Source of the DNA: Corynebacterium endometrii
Lineage (GTDB): Bacteria; Actinomycetota; Actinomycetes; Mycobacteriales; Mycobacteriaceae
Assembly (NCBI RefSeq): GCF_004795735.1
Contig: NZ_CP039247.1
Location: 2,413,062-2,477,061, forward strand
Direction: 5' to 3'
DNA length: 64,000 nucleotides
Shown: piece by piece, positions 41,293 through 51,600 of the stretch
How the letters are laid out: every line of letters begins with the position of its first letter
Position numbering within the stretch: the first letter of the stretch is position 1
Translations under genes and position numbers: made by a program
The notes under the pieces: model-generated
What the model was told of the DNA's origin: nothing
Seen by the model: only the letters and a program-made list of their open reading frames with translations
The model's database searches: none

Positions 41293-41298
41293 TAGACT
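41293..41298 (+). promoter_or_regulatory. -10 element of the BASS transporter gene, leaderless type
   Basis: TAGACT lies 7 nt before the ATG at 41306 and only 14 bp after the IS end, so any -35 element is now provided by IS sequence. Confidence 0.55.
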
Positions 41299-41305
41299 TC
41301 TGCCT

Positions 41306-42283
41306 ATGCTTGTGCACCTGAAGAAACTTGACCCGCTCATTGTGCTGATCGTCCTGGCGGTGATCATCGCCGTCATCGCCCCGGCGCGGGGAACATTCGC
41401 GGAGATTTTCTCGATCGCCACCAAGGTGGGAATCGCGTTCCTGTTCTTTCTTTATGGCGCACGCCTGTCCACGCGCCAGGCCCTTGACGGCGTAAAGAAC
41501 TGGAAGCTGCACCTGACCATCCTGGCTTTTACCTTTGCGCTTTATCCTTTAGTCGGCGTGCTCCTTCGCCCGCTCACGGCCTTCATACCTGAAGACCTGT
41601 ACCTGGGCATCTTGTACCTCACCCTCGTGCCATCGACGGTGCAATCCTCGGTGGCGTTTACCTCTATTGCGGGCGGTAACGTGGCGGGGGCGATTGTCTC
41701 CGCATCGGCCTCAAACCTGGCGGGCGTGGTGCTCACTCCGCTGCTAGTTATGGGGCTTATGGGCGCCGGTGATGGCATCCACATCGACAGCGGGGTGTTT
41801 GTGGAAATTTCCCTGCTGCTGCTCTTCCCGTTCATCCTGGGCCAGTTGCTGCGCAAGTGGGTTAAAAACATCGCGGCCTCCAAAGCCACCAAGATCGTGG
41901 ACAGGGGCTCCATCGCCATGGTGGTCTATTCGGCATTTTCCGCGGGCGTAGTAGGCGGCGTGTGGTCACGCATGGGCGTGTGGGAAGTCATCTTCCTGGT
42001 GGCCTTCGCCGCTGCGCTGGTGGCCTTCATGCTGTGGCTGACCAGGGTAATCAGCGCAAGGTTGGGCTTTGCCCGGGCCGATGTCATAGCCATTGAGTTC
42101 TGCGGCTCAAAGAAATCTCTGGCCACTGGTCTGCCGATGGCGAGCGTGATCTTCGCGGCCGACGGCGCCCAGCTCGGCCTCCTGATTCTCCCGCTAATGA
42201 TCTACCATCAGGTCCAGCTGATGATCTGTTCATGGTTGGCTGCCCGCTACGGTAGGGAAGCCGATCGGCAGAAGGTAAGCTAA
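41306..42283 (+). CDS. Bile acid:sodium symporter (BASS) family transporter
   Basis: Membrane protein of 325 aa with about 9-10 helices. KVGIAFLFFLYGARLSTRQAL, YLTLVPSTVQSSVAFTSIAGGNVAGA and ASASNLAGVVLTPLL are hallmarks of the bacterial BASS/YfeH-like group, as is the late FCGSKKSLATGLPMASVIF. Substrate unknown. The ATG at 41306 is chosen; the frame extends upstream to 41237 inside the IS, which is an artefact of the insertion. The IS has removed the original upstream sequence, so expression may be altered. Confidence 0.85.
   Translation: MLVHLKKLDPLIVLIVLAVIIAVIAPARGTFAEIFSIATKVGIAFLFFLYGARLSTRQALDGVKNWKLHLTILAFTFALYPLVGVLLRPLTAFIPEDLYLGILYLTLVPSTVQSSVAFTSIAGGNVAGAIVSASASNLAGVVLTPLLVMGLMGAGDGIHIDSGVFVEISLLLLFPFILGQLLRKWVKNIAASKATKIVDRGSIAMVVYSAFSAGVVGGVWSRMGVWEVIFLVAFAAALVAFMLWLTRVISARLGFARADVIAIEFCGSKKSLATGLPMASVIFAADGAQLGLLILPLMIYHQVQLMICSWLAARYGREADRQKVS
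42276..42281 (+). promoter_or_regulatory. -10 element of the 42289 gene
   Basis: TAAGCT overlaps the BASS stop region and ends 7 nt before the ATG at 42289. Confidence 0.4.
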
Positions 42284-42288
42284 TCCGC

Positions 42289-42594
42289 ATGGCTTTTCTC
42301 TACGTACGTACCGAACTTGTAATCCCCGGCGCCGGCACCGCGATCCACATCGCGGAATTAGAGGAGGCCGGCGCGCAGACCTGCACCATGCACCGCTTGA
42401 TCGCGCTAGACGCCGCCGGCGTGATAATGGGACTCGCGGAGAAGGGGAAAACGGTGGGCAACGTGGATATGCCATCTAAGACCGTTCCGCATCCGGATAC
42501 CTACGACCAGTTCCCGGATATCAGCGCCAGCCACATCACCCATGACGAGTTTGAGGGCCTGTGGTCCGAGGCTAAGACCAAGTTCCCGCGCTAA
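42289..42594 (+). CDS. Hypothetical protein, possibly DUF6881-like
   Basis: Protein of 101 aa, soluble and slightly acidic. The pattern E-L-x-x-G at one end and PHPDTYDQFPDISASHITHD plus EFEGLWSEAK near the C-terminus reminds me of the DUF6881 group, which has no known function; this is a weak match from memory. The gene starts 5 nt after the BASS stop and may be co-transcribed with it, but also has its own -10-like hexamer. It converges with azlD. Confidence 0.65.
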   Translation: MAFLYVRTELVIPGAGTAIHIAELEEAGAQTCTMHRLIALDAAGVIMGLAEKGKTVGNVDMPSKTVPHPDTYDQFPDISASHITHDEFEGLWSEAKTKFPR

Positions 42595-42615
42595 CGCGCC
42601 TAAAACGCCTGCGGG

Positions 42616-42948
42616 TTAGAAGCCCAGGTTAACCAGGGCCATGTAGGCTAGGGTCCCGCCGATGATGGAGACCTCGGTCCGCTTGAACGCAATGTGGAGC
42701 GCTAGGGTGATGGCCACGCCAAGCAGCGTGACAGGGATGCCGCCGGGGGAGGAGGCTTGACCGGTGACGGTGTAGACCACAAGGACTACCATCACGCCAA
42801 CGGGCATCATGCGGCCCAGCACGCCCATCAGATCGGAGTTACGCAGCTGCTTGATGAAGGAAAACGGCAGCTGGCGCAGCAACACGGTCACGATGCAGAC
42901 GGGGATCAGCACTGCCCAGATCATGGGGGCGGTGACGCCATCAGGCAC
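42616..42948 (-). CDS. brnE: AzlD-like branched-chain amino acid exporter subunit
   Basis: Small membrane protein of 110 aa with four helices, containing VLLRQLPFSFIKQLRNSDLM, and PVGVMVVLVVYTVTG, as in AzlD/BrnE. The start is the GTG at 42948, with GGAGGT 5 nt upstream and overlapping azlC by 8 bases; the frame continues upstream to 42996 only because it overlaps azlC. It pairs with AzlC to export branched-chain amino acids (and methionine, as known for BrnFE of C. glutamicum). Confidence 0.84.
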   Translation of the reverse strand: MPDGVTAPMIWAVLIPVCIVTVLLRQLPFSFIKQLRNSDLMGVLGRMMPVGVMVVLVVYTVTGQASSPGGIPVTLLGVAITLALHIAFKRTEVSIIGGTLAYMALVNLGF

Positions 42949-43639
42949 GGCGCACCTCCAGGAACCTGTCCAACGAAGGGGAAGCGAAGCGCGCAAGCAA
43001 CACCAAGAAATAGGCGCTCAAAGCCACCATGAGGAGCTGGTCGGGGAAGAGCGCGTACGCCAGGATCCCTAAGCCTGCGGCGATGAGCGGCAGGGAAAAA
43101 TCCTGATTGTTCTTAAAGGATTCCCACGCCAACACCACGAATAGGGCGGTCAGCGCGAATTCCATCCCCTGGATATTCGGCGGCACCACGGCTCCGGTCA
43201 GGGCACCGATGAGGCCGCTGCCAATCCAGAGGAGCTGACACAGGATTTGAATCGTGAGGATGCGCGTGCCGGACAGCCGCGTGCCCCGGGGGAGGGCGGA
43301 GACAATGGCGTAGGTTTCATCCGTGAGCGCGTAGGTGGAATAGGCGCGGGCGGCGCGTCCGCGGATGAGATGGCGTGGATAGGTCAGGCCGTAGAAGATG
43401 TGACGGAAGTTCACCATGAAACCCGTCAAGGCGGCGGCCGCGGGGCCCACGCCGCCGGTGATCATGGAGATGGCGAGGAATTCCATGGAGCCCGCGTAGA
43501 TGACCGTGGAGAAAATGGGCACCCAATACCAGTCGAAGCCGGATTGCACCATGAGCAGGCCAAAGGCTAGACCCAGGGGGATTAGGCCTAATCCCACGGC
43601 CCAGGAATCACGGAGACCTTTGGCTACCTCGGAACTCAT
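42941..43639 (-). CDS. brnF: AzlC-like branched-chain amino acid exporter subunit
   Basis: Membrane protein of 232 aa with about 7 helices. The motifs GLGLIPLGLAFGLLMVQSG, STVIYAGSMEFLAI and GFMVNFRHIFYGLTYP are the AzlC signature. In C. glutamicum brnFE is divergent from lrp, but here no lrp gene is adjacent and the pair follows yqgE with only 3 bp between, so control should differ. Assignment to BrnF is by family and by pairing with the AzlD-like gene. Confidence 0.87.
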   Translation of the reverse strand: MSSEVAKGLRDSWAVGLGLIPLGLAFGLLMVQSGFDWYWVPIFSTVIYAGSMEFLAISMITGGVGPAAAALTGFMVNFRHIFYGLTYPRHLIRGRAARAYSTYALTDETYAIVSALPRGTRLSGTRILTIQILCQLLWIGSGLIGALTGAVVPPNIQGMEFALTALFVVLAWESFKNNQDFSLPLIAAGLGILAYALFPDQLLMVALSAYFLVLLARFASPSLDRFLEVRRA

Positions 43640-43642
43640 AGG

Positions 43643-44239
43643 TTAATTGTCATCAAGATCGGCAGGGAACGTGGAAAACAGTGGCAGCGGCATGGGCTGG
43701 CGCTTGAGCACGTCCGCCCACAGATCGGCGGCACCCGGGGTGATGACGTCTTGGGGCAGCGCGGGCGCCACGAACCAGTCACCGTTATCAATCTCTTCGT
43801 CGAGCTGGCCGGGGGCCCACTCGGCGATACCGGCGTAGAGACGCATGCCGTCTACTACCTCGGCGATTCCCTCCGGGTTGGCGCGCAGATCCACATGGGC
43901 CAACCGCGGGGCCAGCCGCTTGAGCTGGGGATGGGCGTCAATGTCCACGCCCTTCTTGGTCATGGCGAGGCCCACCACGGACTGCTGATTGAGCGGACCG
44001 CCGATGTAGAGCGCCTGCGGCTTGGACACGGCAGGCAACCATTCGGGCAGGACGTTAAACACCGCTACCTCGGACCGGGCGACTAGATTGACGCCAAGGG
44101 TCAAGTGAGGCGTGTGCTCCACGATAAGCACCACGGAGCGGGCGAATTCCGGGGAGAGCATGCCGGGCGCGGCGATGAGCAGCTGGCCGGGGCCGGGCTC
44201 ATTGCGCTCAAGGGCATTGAAAAGACGGTCTGCGTACAT
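43643..44239 (-). CDS. YqgE/AlgH family protein
   Basis: Protein of 198 aa. PGPGQLLIAAPGMLSPEFARSVVLIVEHT at the N-terminus and the later LYIGGPLNQQSVVGLA and LYAGIAEWAPGQLDEEIDNGDW are hallmarks of the YqgE family. Its biochemical role is not established. The ATG overlaps the pcnA stop (TAATG), and brnF follows 3 bp after its stop, so pcnA-yqgE-brnFE form one transcription unit. Confidence 0.9.
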   Translation of the reverse strand: MYADRLFNALERNEPGPGQLLIAAPGMLSPEFARSVVLIVEHTPHLTLGVNLVARSEVAVFNVLPEWLPAVSKPQALYIGGPLNQQSVVGLAMTKKGVDIDAHPQLKRLAPRLAHVDLRANPEGIAEVVDGMRLYAGIAEWAPGQLDEEIDNGDWFVAPALPQDVITPGAADLWADVLKRQPMPLPLFSTFPADLDDN

Positions 44240-45675
44240 TATTTATTAGCCTCCCACCAAGCACGAAGCTTTTCAATAGCTACCTCGCGGTCCAGAGGTC
44301 CTTCCTCCAGGCGCAGTTCTTTCAGGAATGCCCACGCGCGGCCCACGTCTGGGCCGGGCTTGAGATCCAGGATCTCCATGATCTCATTGCCGTCCAGGTC
44401 CGGGCGAACGCGCGCAAGGTCCTCCTTGGCGGCTATCTCCTCGATGCGTTCCATGAGGTGATCGTAGGTGCGCTGCAGGCGGCGGGCCTTCTTGGCGTTG
44501 CGGGTGGTGCAATCCGCGCGCACGAGCTTGTGCAGGCGCGGCAATAGGTCACCGGCGTCCGTGACGTAACGGCGCACGGCGGAGTCAGTCCACTGGCCCT
44601 CGCCGAAGCCGTGGAAGCGCATGTGCAGGTAGACCAGCTGGCTTACCTGCTCGATGGTGGCCTTGGGGTACTTGAGCGCGCGCAGGCGCTTGCGCACCAA
44701 CTTGGCGCCTACTACCTCGTGATGGTGGAAGGAAACGCGGCCGTCGGTAAAAGCGCGCGTTGCCGGCTTGCCGCAGTCGTGGAGGAGGGCCGCCCAGCGC
44801 AGAACCAGATCGGGACCGTGCTCTTCCTGATCGATAGCCTGGCGCATGACGGTCAGGGAATGGCGGTAGACGTCCTTGTGCTGGGCGTGCTCATCCTGGG
44901 CCATCCGCATGCCCGGGATCTCCGGGAAGATGAACTCAAAGATGCCGGTGTCCGTGAGCAGGTCGATGCCCACCTCCGGGTGGGCGCCGCAGATGAGCTT
45001 GTCCAGCTCAACCTGCACGCGTTCCACGGTGATGCGCTGGATCTCTCCGGCCATATCCGCCATGGCGTCCTGGACGCGCTGGGCAACGGAGAAATCCAGC
45101 TGGGCGGCAAAACGCGCGGCGCGGAGCATGCGCAGAGGATCGTCGTGGAAGGAAATCTCCGGCCTATCCGGGGTATCCATCACGCCGGCGGCTAGATCGG
45201 CAAGGCCGTCGAGGGGGTCATGAAATTCGCGCCCGCCATCGCCCGTGAACTCAATGGCCATGGCATTGACCTTGAAGTCACGGCGGATGAGGTCCCCCTC
45301 AAGGGTGTCACCGTAGACCACCTCTGGGTTGCGGGACTTGCCGTCATAGGTGTCCGCGCGGAACGTGGTGATTTCAATCTGCTGGCCCTTATACACCGCG
45401 GATACGGTGCCAAAGTCAATGCCGGTATCCCACACGGTCTCAGCCCAGCCGTCAAGGATCTCCTTTACCACCTCGGGGCGCGCGTCGGTGGTGAAGTCAA
45501 GATCGTGGCCCAGGCGGTCCAGAAGGGCATCGCGCACGGAGCCGCCCACCAGATAAAGGCGGTGGCCGCGCTGCGTGAACTGCGTAATGAGCCCCGATAA
45601 GAGGTCACTGAGCCGGGCGGCGTGCTGGTCTGCGCGGGCAGTTAGGCCAATTAGCTGAGTGTCCTGAAAATTCAC
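44239..45675 (-). CDS. pcnA: CCA tRNA nucleotidyltransferase
   Basis: Enzyme of 478 aa that adds CCA to tRNA 3' ends. The nucleotidyltransferase motif is LVGGSVRDALLDRLGHDLDFTTDA, with catalytic Asp pair DLD; the RNA-binding part includes RRDFKVNAMA. A C-terminal HD domain follows, with HKDVYRHSLTVM, LHDCGKP and an H-D pair. The start is the GTG at 45675, read as the first residue before NFQDTQLIGL, because the -10 TAGACT is exactly 7 nt upstream; the longer frame from 45822 has no such support. It is divergent from the Nudix gene with 28 bp between starts. Confidence 0.92.
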   Translation of the reverse strand: MNFQDTQLIGLTARADQHAARLSDLLSGLITQFTQRGHRLYLVGGSVRDALLDRLGHDLDFTTDARPEVVKEILDGWAETVWDTGIDFGTVSAVYKGQQIEITTFRADTYDGKSRNPEVVYGDTLEGDLIRRDFKVNAMAIEFTGDGGREFHDPLDGLADLAAGVMDTPDRPEISFHDDPLRMLRAARFAAQLDFSVAQRVQDAMADMAGEIQRITVERVQVELDKLICGAHPEVGIDLLTDTGIFEFIFPEIPGMRMAQDEHAQHKDVYRHSLTVMRQAIDQEEHGPDLVLRWAALLHDCGKPATRAFTDGRVSFHHHEVVGAKLVRKRLRALKYPKATIEQVSQLVYLHMRFHGFGEGQWTDSAVRRYVTDAGDLLPRLHKLVRADCTTRNAKKARRLQRTYDHLMERIEEIAAKEDLARVRPDLDGNEIMEILDLKPGPDVGRAWAFLKELRLEEGPLDREVAIEKLRAWWEANK

Positions 45676-45682
45676 GTCTTGG

Positions 45683-45688
45683 AGTCTA
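45683..45688 (-). promoter_or_regulatory. -10 element of pcnA, leaderless type, starting at GTG
   Basis: TAGACT on the minus strand lies 7 nt before the GTG at 45675 and next to the TACGAT (45690-45695) of the divergent Nudix gene. Confidence 0.55.
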
Positions 45689-45703
45689 CTACGATAAGCA
45701 GGG

Positions 45704-46324
45704 ATGACTAACCACAGCAGCCCGGATAAATCCGGGGATAAACCACGGCGCAGGCGCAGGCGTAAGCGCCCCGATGACCACCGCAAGCGCCCGCAGCGCC
45801 AGCAGCGGCCGCATACGCGCATGGAAACACGGGATGAAACCTCCGCAGGCGGGCTGGTGGTTTCCGGACTAGCGGAAGCGGTGCAGCCGGATAACCAGGT
45901 GGATCTCTCCAGGATTTACGTAGCGCTCATTGGGCGCCTGGACCGCCGCGGGCGCCTGCTGTGGTCCATGCCCAAGGGGCACGTGGAAAACGATGACTCT
46001 AAGTCCGTCACGGCTGAGCGTGAGGTGTGGGAGGAAACCGGCATCTTTGGTGAGGTGTTCGCGGAGCTGGGCACCATCGATTACTGGTTCGTTTCCGATG
46101 GCGTTCGCATCCACAAGACCGTGCACCACCACCTGCTGCGCTACGTGGACGGAATCTTGAATGATGAAGACCCGGAGGTCACGGAAGTCGCCTGGATTCC
46201 GGTCTCTGAGCTCATCGAGCACCTGGCCTACGCCGATGAGCGCAAACTGGCCCGCGTAGCGCATGATATGCTACCTGACCTGGCCCGTGAGGAGGCGCGG
46301 GCGGGAAGGACCACGCCACGGTGA
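45704..46324 (+). CDS. Nudix hydrolase
   Basis: Protein of 206 aa. The Nudix box is G-x5-D-x7-REVWEETGI, where the usual first Glu is Asp. A basic, disordered N-terminus of ~45 residues (rich in Arg and Lys) precedes the domain. This position, before a DUF6049 gene and murJ, matches mutT4 of M. tuberculosis, so it is probably that ortholog. The role (nucleotide pool sanitation or another nucleoside diphosphate) is not settled. It overlaps the next gene by 4 nt. Confidence 0.87.
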   Translation: MTNHSSPDKSGDKPRRRRRRKRPDDHRKRPQRQQRPHTRMETRDETSAGGLVVSGLAEAVQPDNQVDLSRIYVALIGRLDRRGRLLWSMPKGHVENDDSKSVTAEREVWEETGIFGEVFAELGTIDYWFVSDGVRIHKTVHHHLLRYVDGILNDEDPEVTEVAWIPVSELIEHLAYADERKLARVAHDMLPDLAREEARAGRTTPR

Positions 46325-48603
46325 CAAGCAAGTGCATCCGGAATCTGCGCACGGCGCTGGCTACCGGCCTAGCCGGCGGCGCCGTGCTGCTTTCCGCTGC
46401 GCCGGTAGCCGCCCCAAGTGCCTCGGCACAGGCAAGCGACGCGCAGGCATGGTCCGGCGCCCGCTCCACGGCCCAGGACTTCGATCTCAGCTTTAACGTG
46501 GTGGATCTCCAGCCCGCTAAGGAGGGCGGGCCGCTCAGGGTCACGGTGGAAATCGCCAATCCCACCGACGCTGAGGCCCGGGACCTGCTGGTGACCACCC
46601 GGCGCGGCGACGAGGTCAACTCGACGGCGGAAGTCCGCATGGAGATGGCAGCCGGCCAATTCCCGTATTACGCCACCACGTCCACGGTGGACTCCCTGGC
46701 GCCCGGCGCCAGCACGCGCGTGGATCTGGAGGTTCCCACCGCCCTGGGTGAAGAGGCAACCCTAGCCATCGAGGAACCCGGTGTGTACCCGGTCATGCTG
46801 ACGCTTTCCGGAGATCTGGGCAATGGCCCCGCGCCGCTGGCGGAAGAGCGCCTGGCCGCCACCTTCGGCGATGTGGCCGGTGAACCGCGCCGCCGGCGTG
46901 AACAGCAGGCCCGGGCCAATGGTGAACAGCAGGCCCTCAACCCAGCCAGCCCGGAGGCGCCGGGCGGCCCGCGCGGGGCGGAAGAGGGCGCCCCCAATCC
47001 GCTCACCCTTATCTATCCCATCTCCGCGCCGGTGGACATCGTTCCGGGGGAGACGGGGGAGGAGGAGCTGATCGTGGCGTCGGAAGAGTTGGCGGCGCAG
47101 CTAGCGCCTCACGGCCGCATCTCCGCACTCCTCGACGCCTACCTTGACACGGACCTAGACGGTGCCGGCTGCGTCGCGTTGGATCCCGCCCTGCTGGACG
47201 TGGCGAACCGCATGGCCGGCGGCTATACCGTCAACGCCCAGCGCCCCTCCATCACGCAACCGCCCAAGCGCCTGCGTGATTCCTGGGGCCAGGATGACGA
47301 TGATGACCGCGGCGCGCCCGGCACCGGTGGCACGGACGCCCGCGCGTTCCTCGACAAGCTAGCCGGCGTGGACTGCCTCATCACCACGCCGTGGGCCAAC
47401 GCGGACGTCAACACCGTAGCCGCCGCCCGGAACGAATGGCTTACCTATGAGGCTACGGAGCGCGGCGCGGAGACCGTTGAGCGCATCCTGGGCACCCCCA
47501 CCGCCAGCAACCTCATCGCCCCGGGCACTGGCTACCTGACCAGGAAGATTGACGTGCCGGCACTCGTCGCGGATAACACCGCCTGGGCGGGACCCGCCGC
47601 CACCTTCGATGCTTCCCTCGGCGCGGTCCTGGCGCAGACCGGCTCCGCCCCCAACACCGTGGGGTACTCCAACCCTTCGCTGCGCTACGACTATCGCCTG
47701 GATTCCCGGCTCTCCCGTGACGTGACGGCCCGCGCGGCCCTCACGCTCGCCGCCACGCAGGGGGCCACGGTGGCGGTGCTGCCCAACAACCAGGACGCGG
47801 CCACGGGGCGGGCTGTATTGGAAACCGCGCGCGCTTTACTTGAGGCGCAGGCGGCCACGCCGCGCGAAGTGGCGGACCTGCCGCTGGAGACCACAATGAC
47901 CCGCCTGGACACGCTGACCGGCCTGGGAACCCCGTTTGCGGATCCATCCGTGATCAGCCCGCAGGACGCGGCCCGCATCGAACAGCAGGCGCGCTACATT
48001 GACAAGCTCACCTCGCTGATGGTCAACGACCCGGCCATCTCCATGACCCGTTACGGGTTTACGCTGCCGCTGCGCCGCGACCTGCTCGCGGCGTCCACGC
48101 TGCACGGACGCACCACTGTGGCCGGACACCAGGGCGCGGAAGACTATACCGCCGCGGTCCTGGACGGCAATTCCACGACGCTGAGTGAACTGCGCGAATC
48201 CGTCATGCTGGTCCCGCCCGGGAACGTCTTTACCCGCGTGTCTGAATCCTCACCGCTTCTGATCGTGGCGCAAAACGGCCTGCCGCTGCCGGTGGAGGCA
48301 ACCATCGAATATGACGGCCCGGCGGAGGCGCGCCTCAACACGCCGGAAACGGTACGGATCCCGGCGAAGGGCTCCATTACCGTAACCATGACCTCAGATC
48401 TGCCGCAGGGCGTGGAGCGTACCGATCTTCACCTGTGGTTGGCCACGTCAGAAAAGGACACCGTGTCCACGCCAATCACCATTGCGGTGCAGACCAGGGC
48501 CGGTATCGTCAGTTTGTACGGGCTAGGCGCCGTTGGCGTCCTGGCAGTCTTCTTCGCCCTCCTGTTCCAGATGGGGCGCAAGAAGAAAAATTCGAATAGA
48601 TAG
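46321..48603 (+). CDS. DUF6049-type secreted membrane-anchored protein
   Basis: Protein of 760 aa. It has a signal peptide (about 1-40, ending ASAQA), a large extracytoplasmic region with Ig-like starting part (about 50-150, [20 protein letters not shown]) and mixed later domains, and a C-terminal helix (about 732-753) followed by a basic tail. It corresponds by position and layout to Rv3909 of M. tuberculosis, next to murJ, and likely has a role in the cell envelope. GTG at 46321 overlaps the Nudix stop. A 13 nt gap precedes murJ, so the genes are co-transcribed. Confidence 0.82.
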   Translation: MTSKCIRNLRTALATGLAGGAVLLSAAPVAAPSASAQASDAQAWSGARSTAQDFDLSFNVVDLQPAKEGGPLRVTVEIANPTDAEARDLLVTTRRGDEVNSTAEVRMEMAAGQFPYYATTSTVDSLAPGASTRVDLEVPTALGEEATLAIEEPGVYPVMLTLSGDLGNGPAPLAEERLAATFGDVAGEPRRRREQQARANGEQQALNPASPEAPGGPRGAEEGAPNPLTLIYPISAPVDIVPGETGEEELIVASEELAAQLAPHGRISALLDAYLDTDLDGAGCVALDPALLDVANRMAGGYTVNAQRPSITQPPKRLRDSWGQDDDDDRGAPGTGGTDARAFLDKLAGVDCLITTPWANADVNTVAAARNEWLTYEATERGAETVERILGTPTASNLIAPGTGYLTRKIDVPALVADNTAWAGPAATFDASLGAVLAQTGSAPNTVGYSNPSLRYDYRLDSRLSRDVTARAALTLAATQGATVAVLPNNQDAATGRAVLETARALLEAQAATPREVADLPLETTMTRLDTLTGLGTPFADPSVISPQDAARIEQQARYIDKLTSLMVNDPAISMTRYGFTLPLRRDLLAASTLHGRTTVAGHQGAEDYTAAVLDGNSTTLSELRESVMLVPPGNVFTRVSESSPLLIVAQNGLPLPVEATIEYDGPAEARLNTPETVRIPAKGSITVTMTSDLPQGVERTDLHLWLATSEKDTVSTPITIAVQTRAGIVSLYGLGAVGVLAVFFALLFQMGRKKKNSNR

Positions 48604-48616
48604 TTATGTAACTTCA

Positions 48617-51600
48617 ATGACATCACCTCATGATGACCAGGTAACAGCCCCCGTCGGCACGCGCGGGCGCATCGTCACGCCCACACCGCCGGCGCCCGTG
48701 CCGGTTCCGCGTGCCCCGCAGCCCGCTGCCGCCGAACCGGTAGAGGACCGTTCCTCACTCCGCGCGCCCACCGCCGAGCCGGCGGGGCCAGCCGGGGAGC
48801 AGGCCGGAAACGCCGCTACGTCCGACGGCGACGTGGTCCGCGCCACCTCCACCATGGCCATTGCTACGTTGCTCTCCCGCATCACGGGATTCCTGCGCAC
48901 GGTAATGATCACGTCCACCCTGGGAGGCGCGATTGCCTCCGCCTTCCAGACGGCGAACCAGCTGCCGAACCTGATTACGGAAATCGTCCTGGGCGCGGTT
49001 CTGACCTCCCTGGTGGTCCCGGTCTTAGTCCGCGCGGAAAAAGAGGATCCTGACCGCGGCGAACAGTTCATCAGGCGCCTGTTCACGCTCGCCATTTCGC
49101 TGCTGGCCACCATCACGGTGCTGGCGGTCATCTGCGCGCCGATCCTCACCACCATGATGTTGCCGGAGGACGGCCAGGTCAACACCGGCCAGGCGGTCTC
49201 CTTCGCCTACCTACTGTTGCCGCAGATCAGTTTCTATGGCCTGTTTGCGCTGTTCCAGGCCATTTTGAATACCAAGGGCGTCTTTGCCCCGGGCGCCTGG
49301 GCGCCGGTGGTCAACAACCTCATCTCCATTGGCGTCATGGCGCTTTATTGGCTGCTGCCGGGTGCGCTGCAGCCCGAGGCGGCCTCCCCAATCACGGACC
49401 CCCACGTCCTGCTGCTGGGGCTGGGCACCACCCTGGGCGTGGTGGTGCAGTGCCTGATCCTGGTGCCGTACCTCAAGCGCGCGGGCGTTAACCTGCGCCC
49501 GCTGTGGGGCCTGGACGCGCGCCTTAAGCAGTTCGGCGGCATGGCCGTGGCGATCATCGCGTACGTGGCCATCTCCCAGGCTGGCTACGTGGTCACCTCC
49601 CGCGTGGCCGCCAGCGCGGACGCTAGTGCCCCGGTGGTCTACCAAAACGCCTGGCTGCTGCTCCAGGTGCCGTACGGCGTGATTGGCGTGACCCTGCTGA
49701 CCGCAATCATGCCGCGGCTGTCCCGCAACGCCGCGGACGGCGATGAGGAGGCAGTGGTCCGCGACCTGACCCTGGGCTCCAAGCTGACGTTCATCGCGCT
49801 CATCCCAATCGTCATCTTCATGACGGGCTTTGGCATCCCCATCGCCCGCGGCCTGTTCCAGTACGGCCTCTTCGACGCGAACCAGGCCGAACTTCTGGGG
49901 CTAACGCTGAGCTTCTCCGCGTTCACGCTGATCCCCTACGCCCTGGTCTTGTTGCACCTCCGCGTGTTCTACGCCCGTGAGGAGGCCTGGACGCCCACGT
50001 TCATCATCGCCGGCATCACCGGCACCAAGGTGGTGCTCACGCTGCTGGCGCCGCTGGTGGCCAACTCGCCTGAATCCGTGGTTATCCTGCTGGGTACCGC
50101 CAACGGCTTCGGTTTCATCTCCGGCGCGGTCATCGGCGCGTTCCTGCTGCGGCGCAAGCTGGGCAGCCTGGGCGGCAAGGCCGTCATGGCCACTACCACC
50201 TGGGCCGTCATAGCCTCCACCGTGGGCCTGGCCGTGGCTCTGGCGGTCAATTGGGTGACTAACCTCATCCTGCCGGAGGACATTCCTTCCGTGCTGATCC
50301 TGGTGAAGCTGGCAGTCCTGGGCGTTATCTTCCTGGTGGTCACCGGCATTGTGCTTTCCCGTTCCGGCCTGCCGGAGGTGGCCAGCCTGGGCCGCGCGCT
50401 CCAGCGCATCCCGGGCATGCGCCGTTTTATCAAGGTGCAGGACGCCCCGGTGGAGGAGCCGGCGGAGATCGCGGAGATCCAGCCGGTTTTCGCCGAGGAT
50501 TCCTTCATGGCCTCCCCGGTACCGCCGCCTATGTCCGCCGGCATTGTCCGCGGCCCGTCGCTGGTGCCGGGCGCGCCTGTCTCCGACGGGCGCTTCCGCC
50601 TGCTGCAGGATTGCGGTTCCGTGGAGGGCGCGCGTTTCTGGCGCGCGCGCGAGCAGGAGACCGGCCGCACCGTGGCGTTGACCTTTGTGGATACCTCTGG
50701 CCGCGCCCCAATGGCGCCGCTTTCACGTGCCGAGGCCGCCCAGGGGGCAGCCGCCGTTTCCCGCGCCACCCGCAAGCTGGGCGAGCTGGGTCTCGCGGCC
50801 GTGGCGCCAAATATTGAGATTTTAAGTTACCGCAACGGCTGCCTGGTTGTGGCCGATTGGGTAGAGGGCACCCCGCTGCGCACCGTGGCCGAGGGCCATG
50901 GCTTGGATCCGCGTGCCGTGGCGCTGGCTACGGCGCCGCTGGCCCAATCGATGGCCACCGCGCATGCCGCGGGACTGACGCTGGGCCTAGACAATAGCTC
51001 CAGGGTGCGCATTTCTACCGATGCCACCGCCGTCCTCGCCTTCCCCGCCGTCCTCGGTGAGGCCAGCGTGGAAAAGGATCTGGGCTCCTTGAACTCCACG
51101 CTGAACCTGCTGGTGGGTTCCACCGCGGAAACCCCGGAGCAATTGCAGGCGATAGCGGACGAATCCGGCGCCGATGCCCAAACGGTGGCGGAGCGCCTGC
51201 TGGCCTTCGCCCATGACGTAGAGCTAGAGGCCGAGGCCAAGGATCCGGAAGGCTACACCGAACCGGAACCGGAGCTGATCGAAGCCGATGAGGCCAACGA
51301 GGAAGACCCGGAGCCGGCCGCGGGCTTCGGCGGCAGGGAGGTGTCCTGGACGGGCTTTATCACCATCGGCGCGCTGGCCATGCTCTTTGTTGTTGGCATG
51401 GCGGCGCTGACCGTCTGGCTGATCTCCCTAATCGGCGGGGAATCGGAGGCGGCACCGGTGGATGCCAAGTCCATTCAAGCCCCGATCCAGGGCGAGCGCG
51501 AGACCTCAACCCCAGCGCGCCCACCCGTACTTCTTGACCTCGGCGAGGCCACCGCCTACGGCGCCGCCGCGGACAACGAGGAGGCAACCTCCGGCGACGT

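Noticed and set aside
41237..41305. N-terminal extension of the BASS gene into the IS
   Set aside because: Those codons come from IS end sequence; the conserved protein starts at 41306.
50721..50729. Half parS site TTTCACGTGCC in murJ
   Set aside because: The right half diverges at once from the palindrome (CC instead of AAAC), so it is unlikely to bind ParB.
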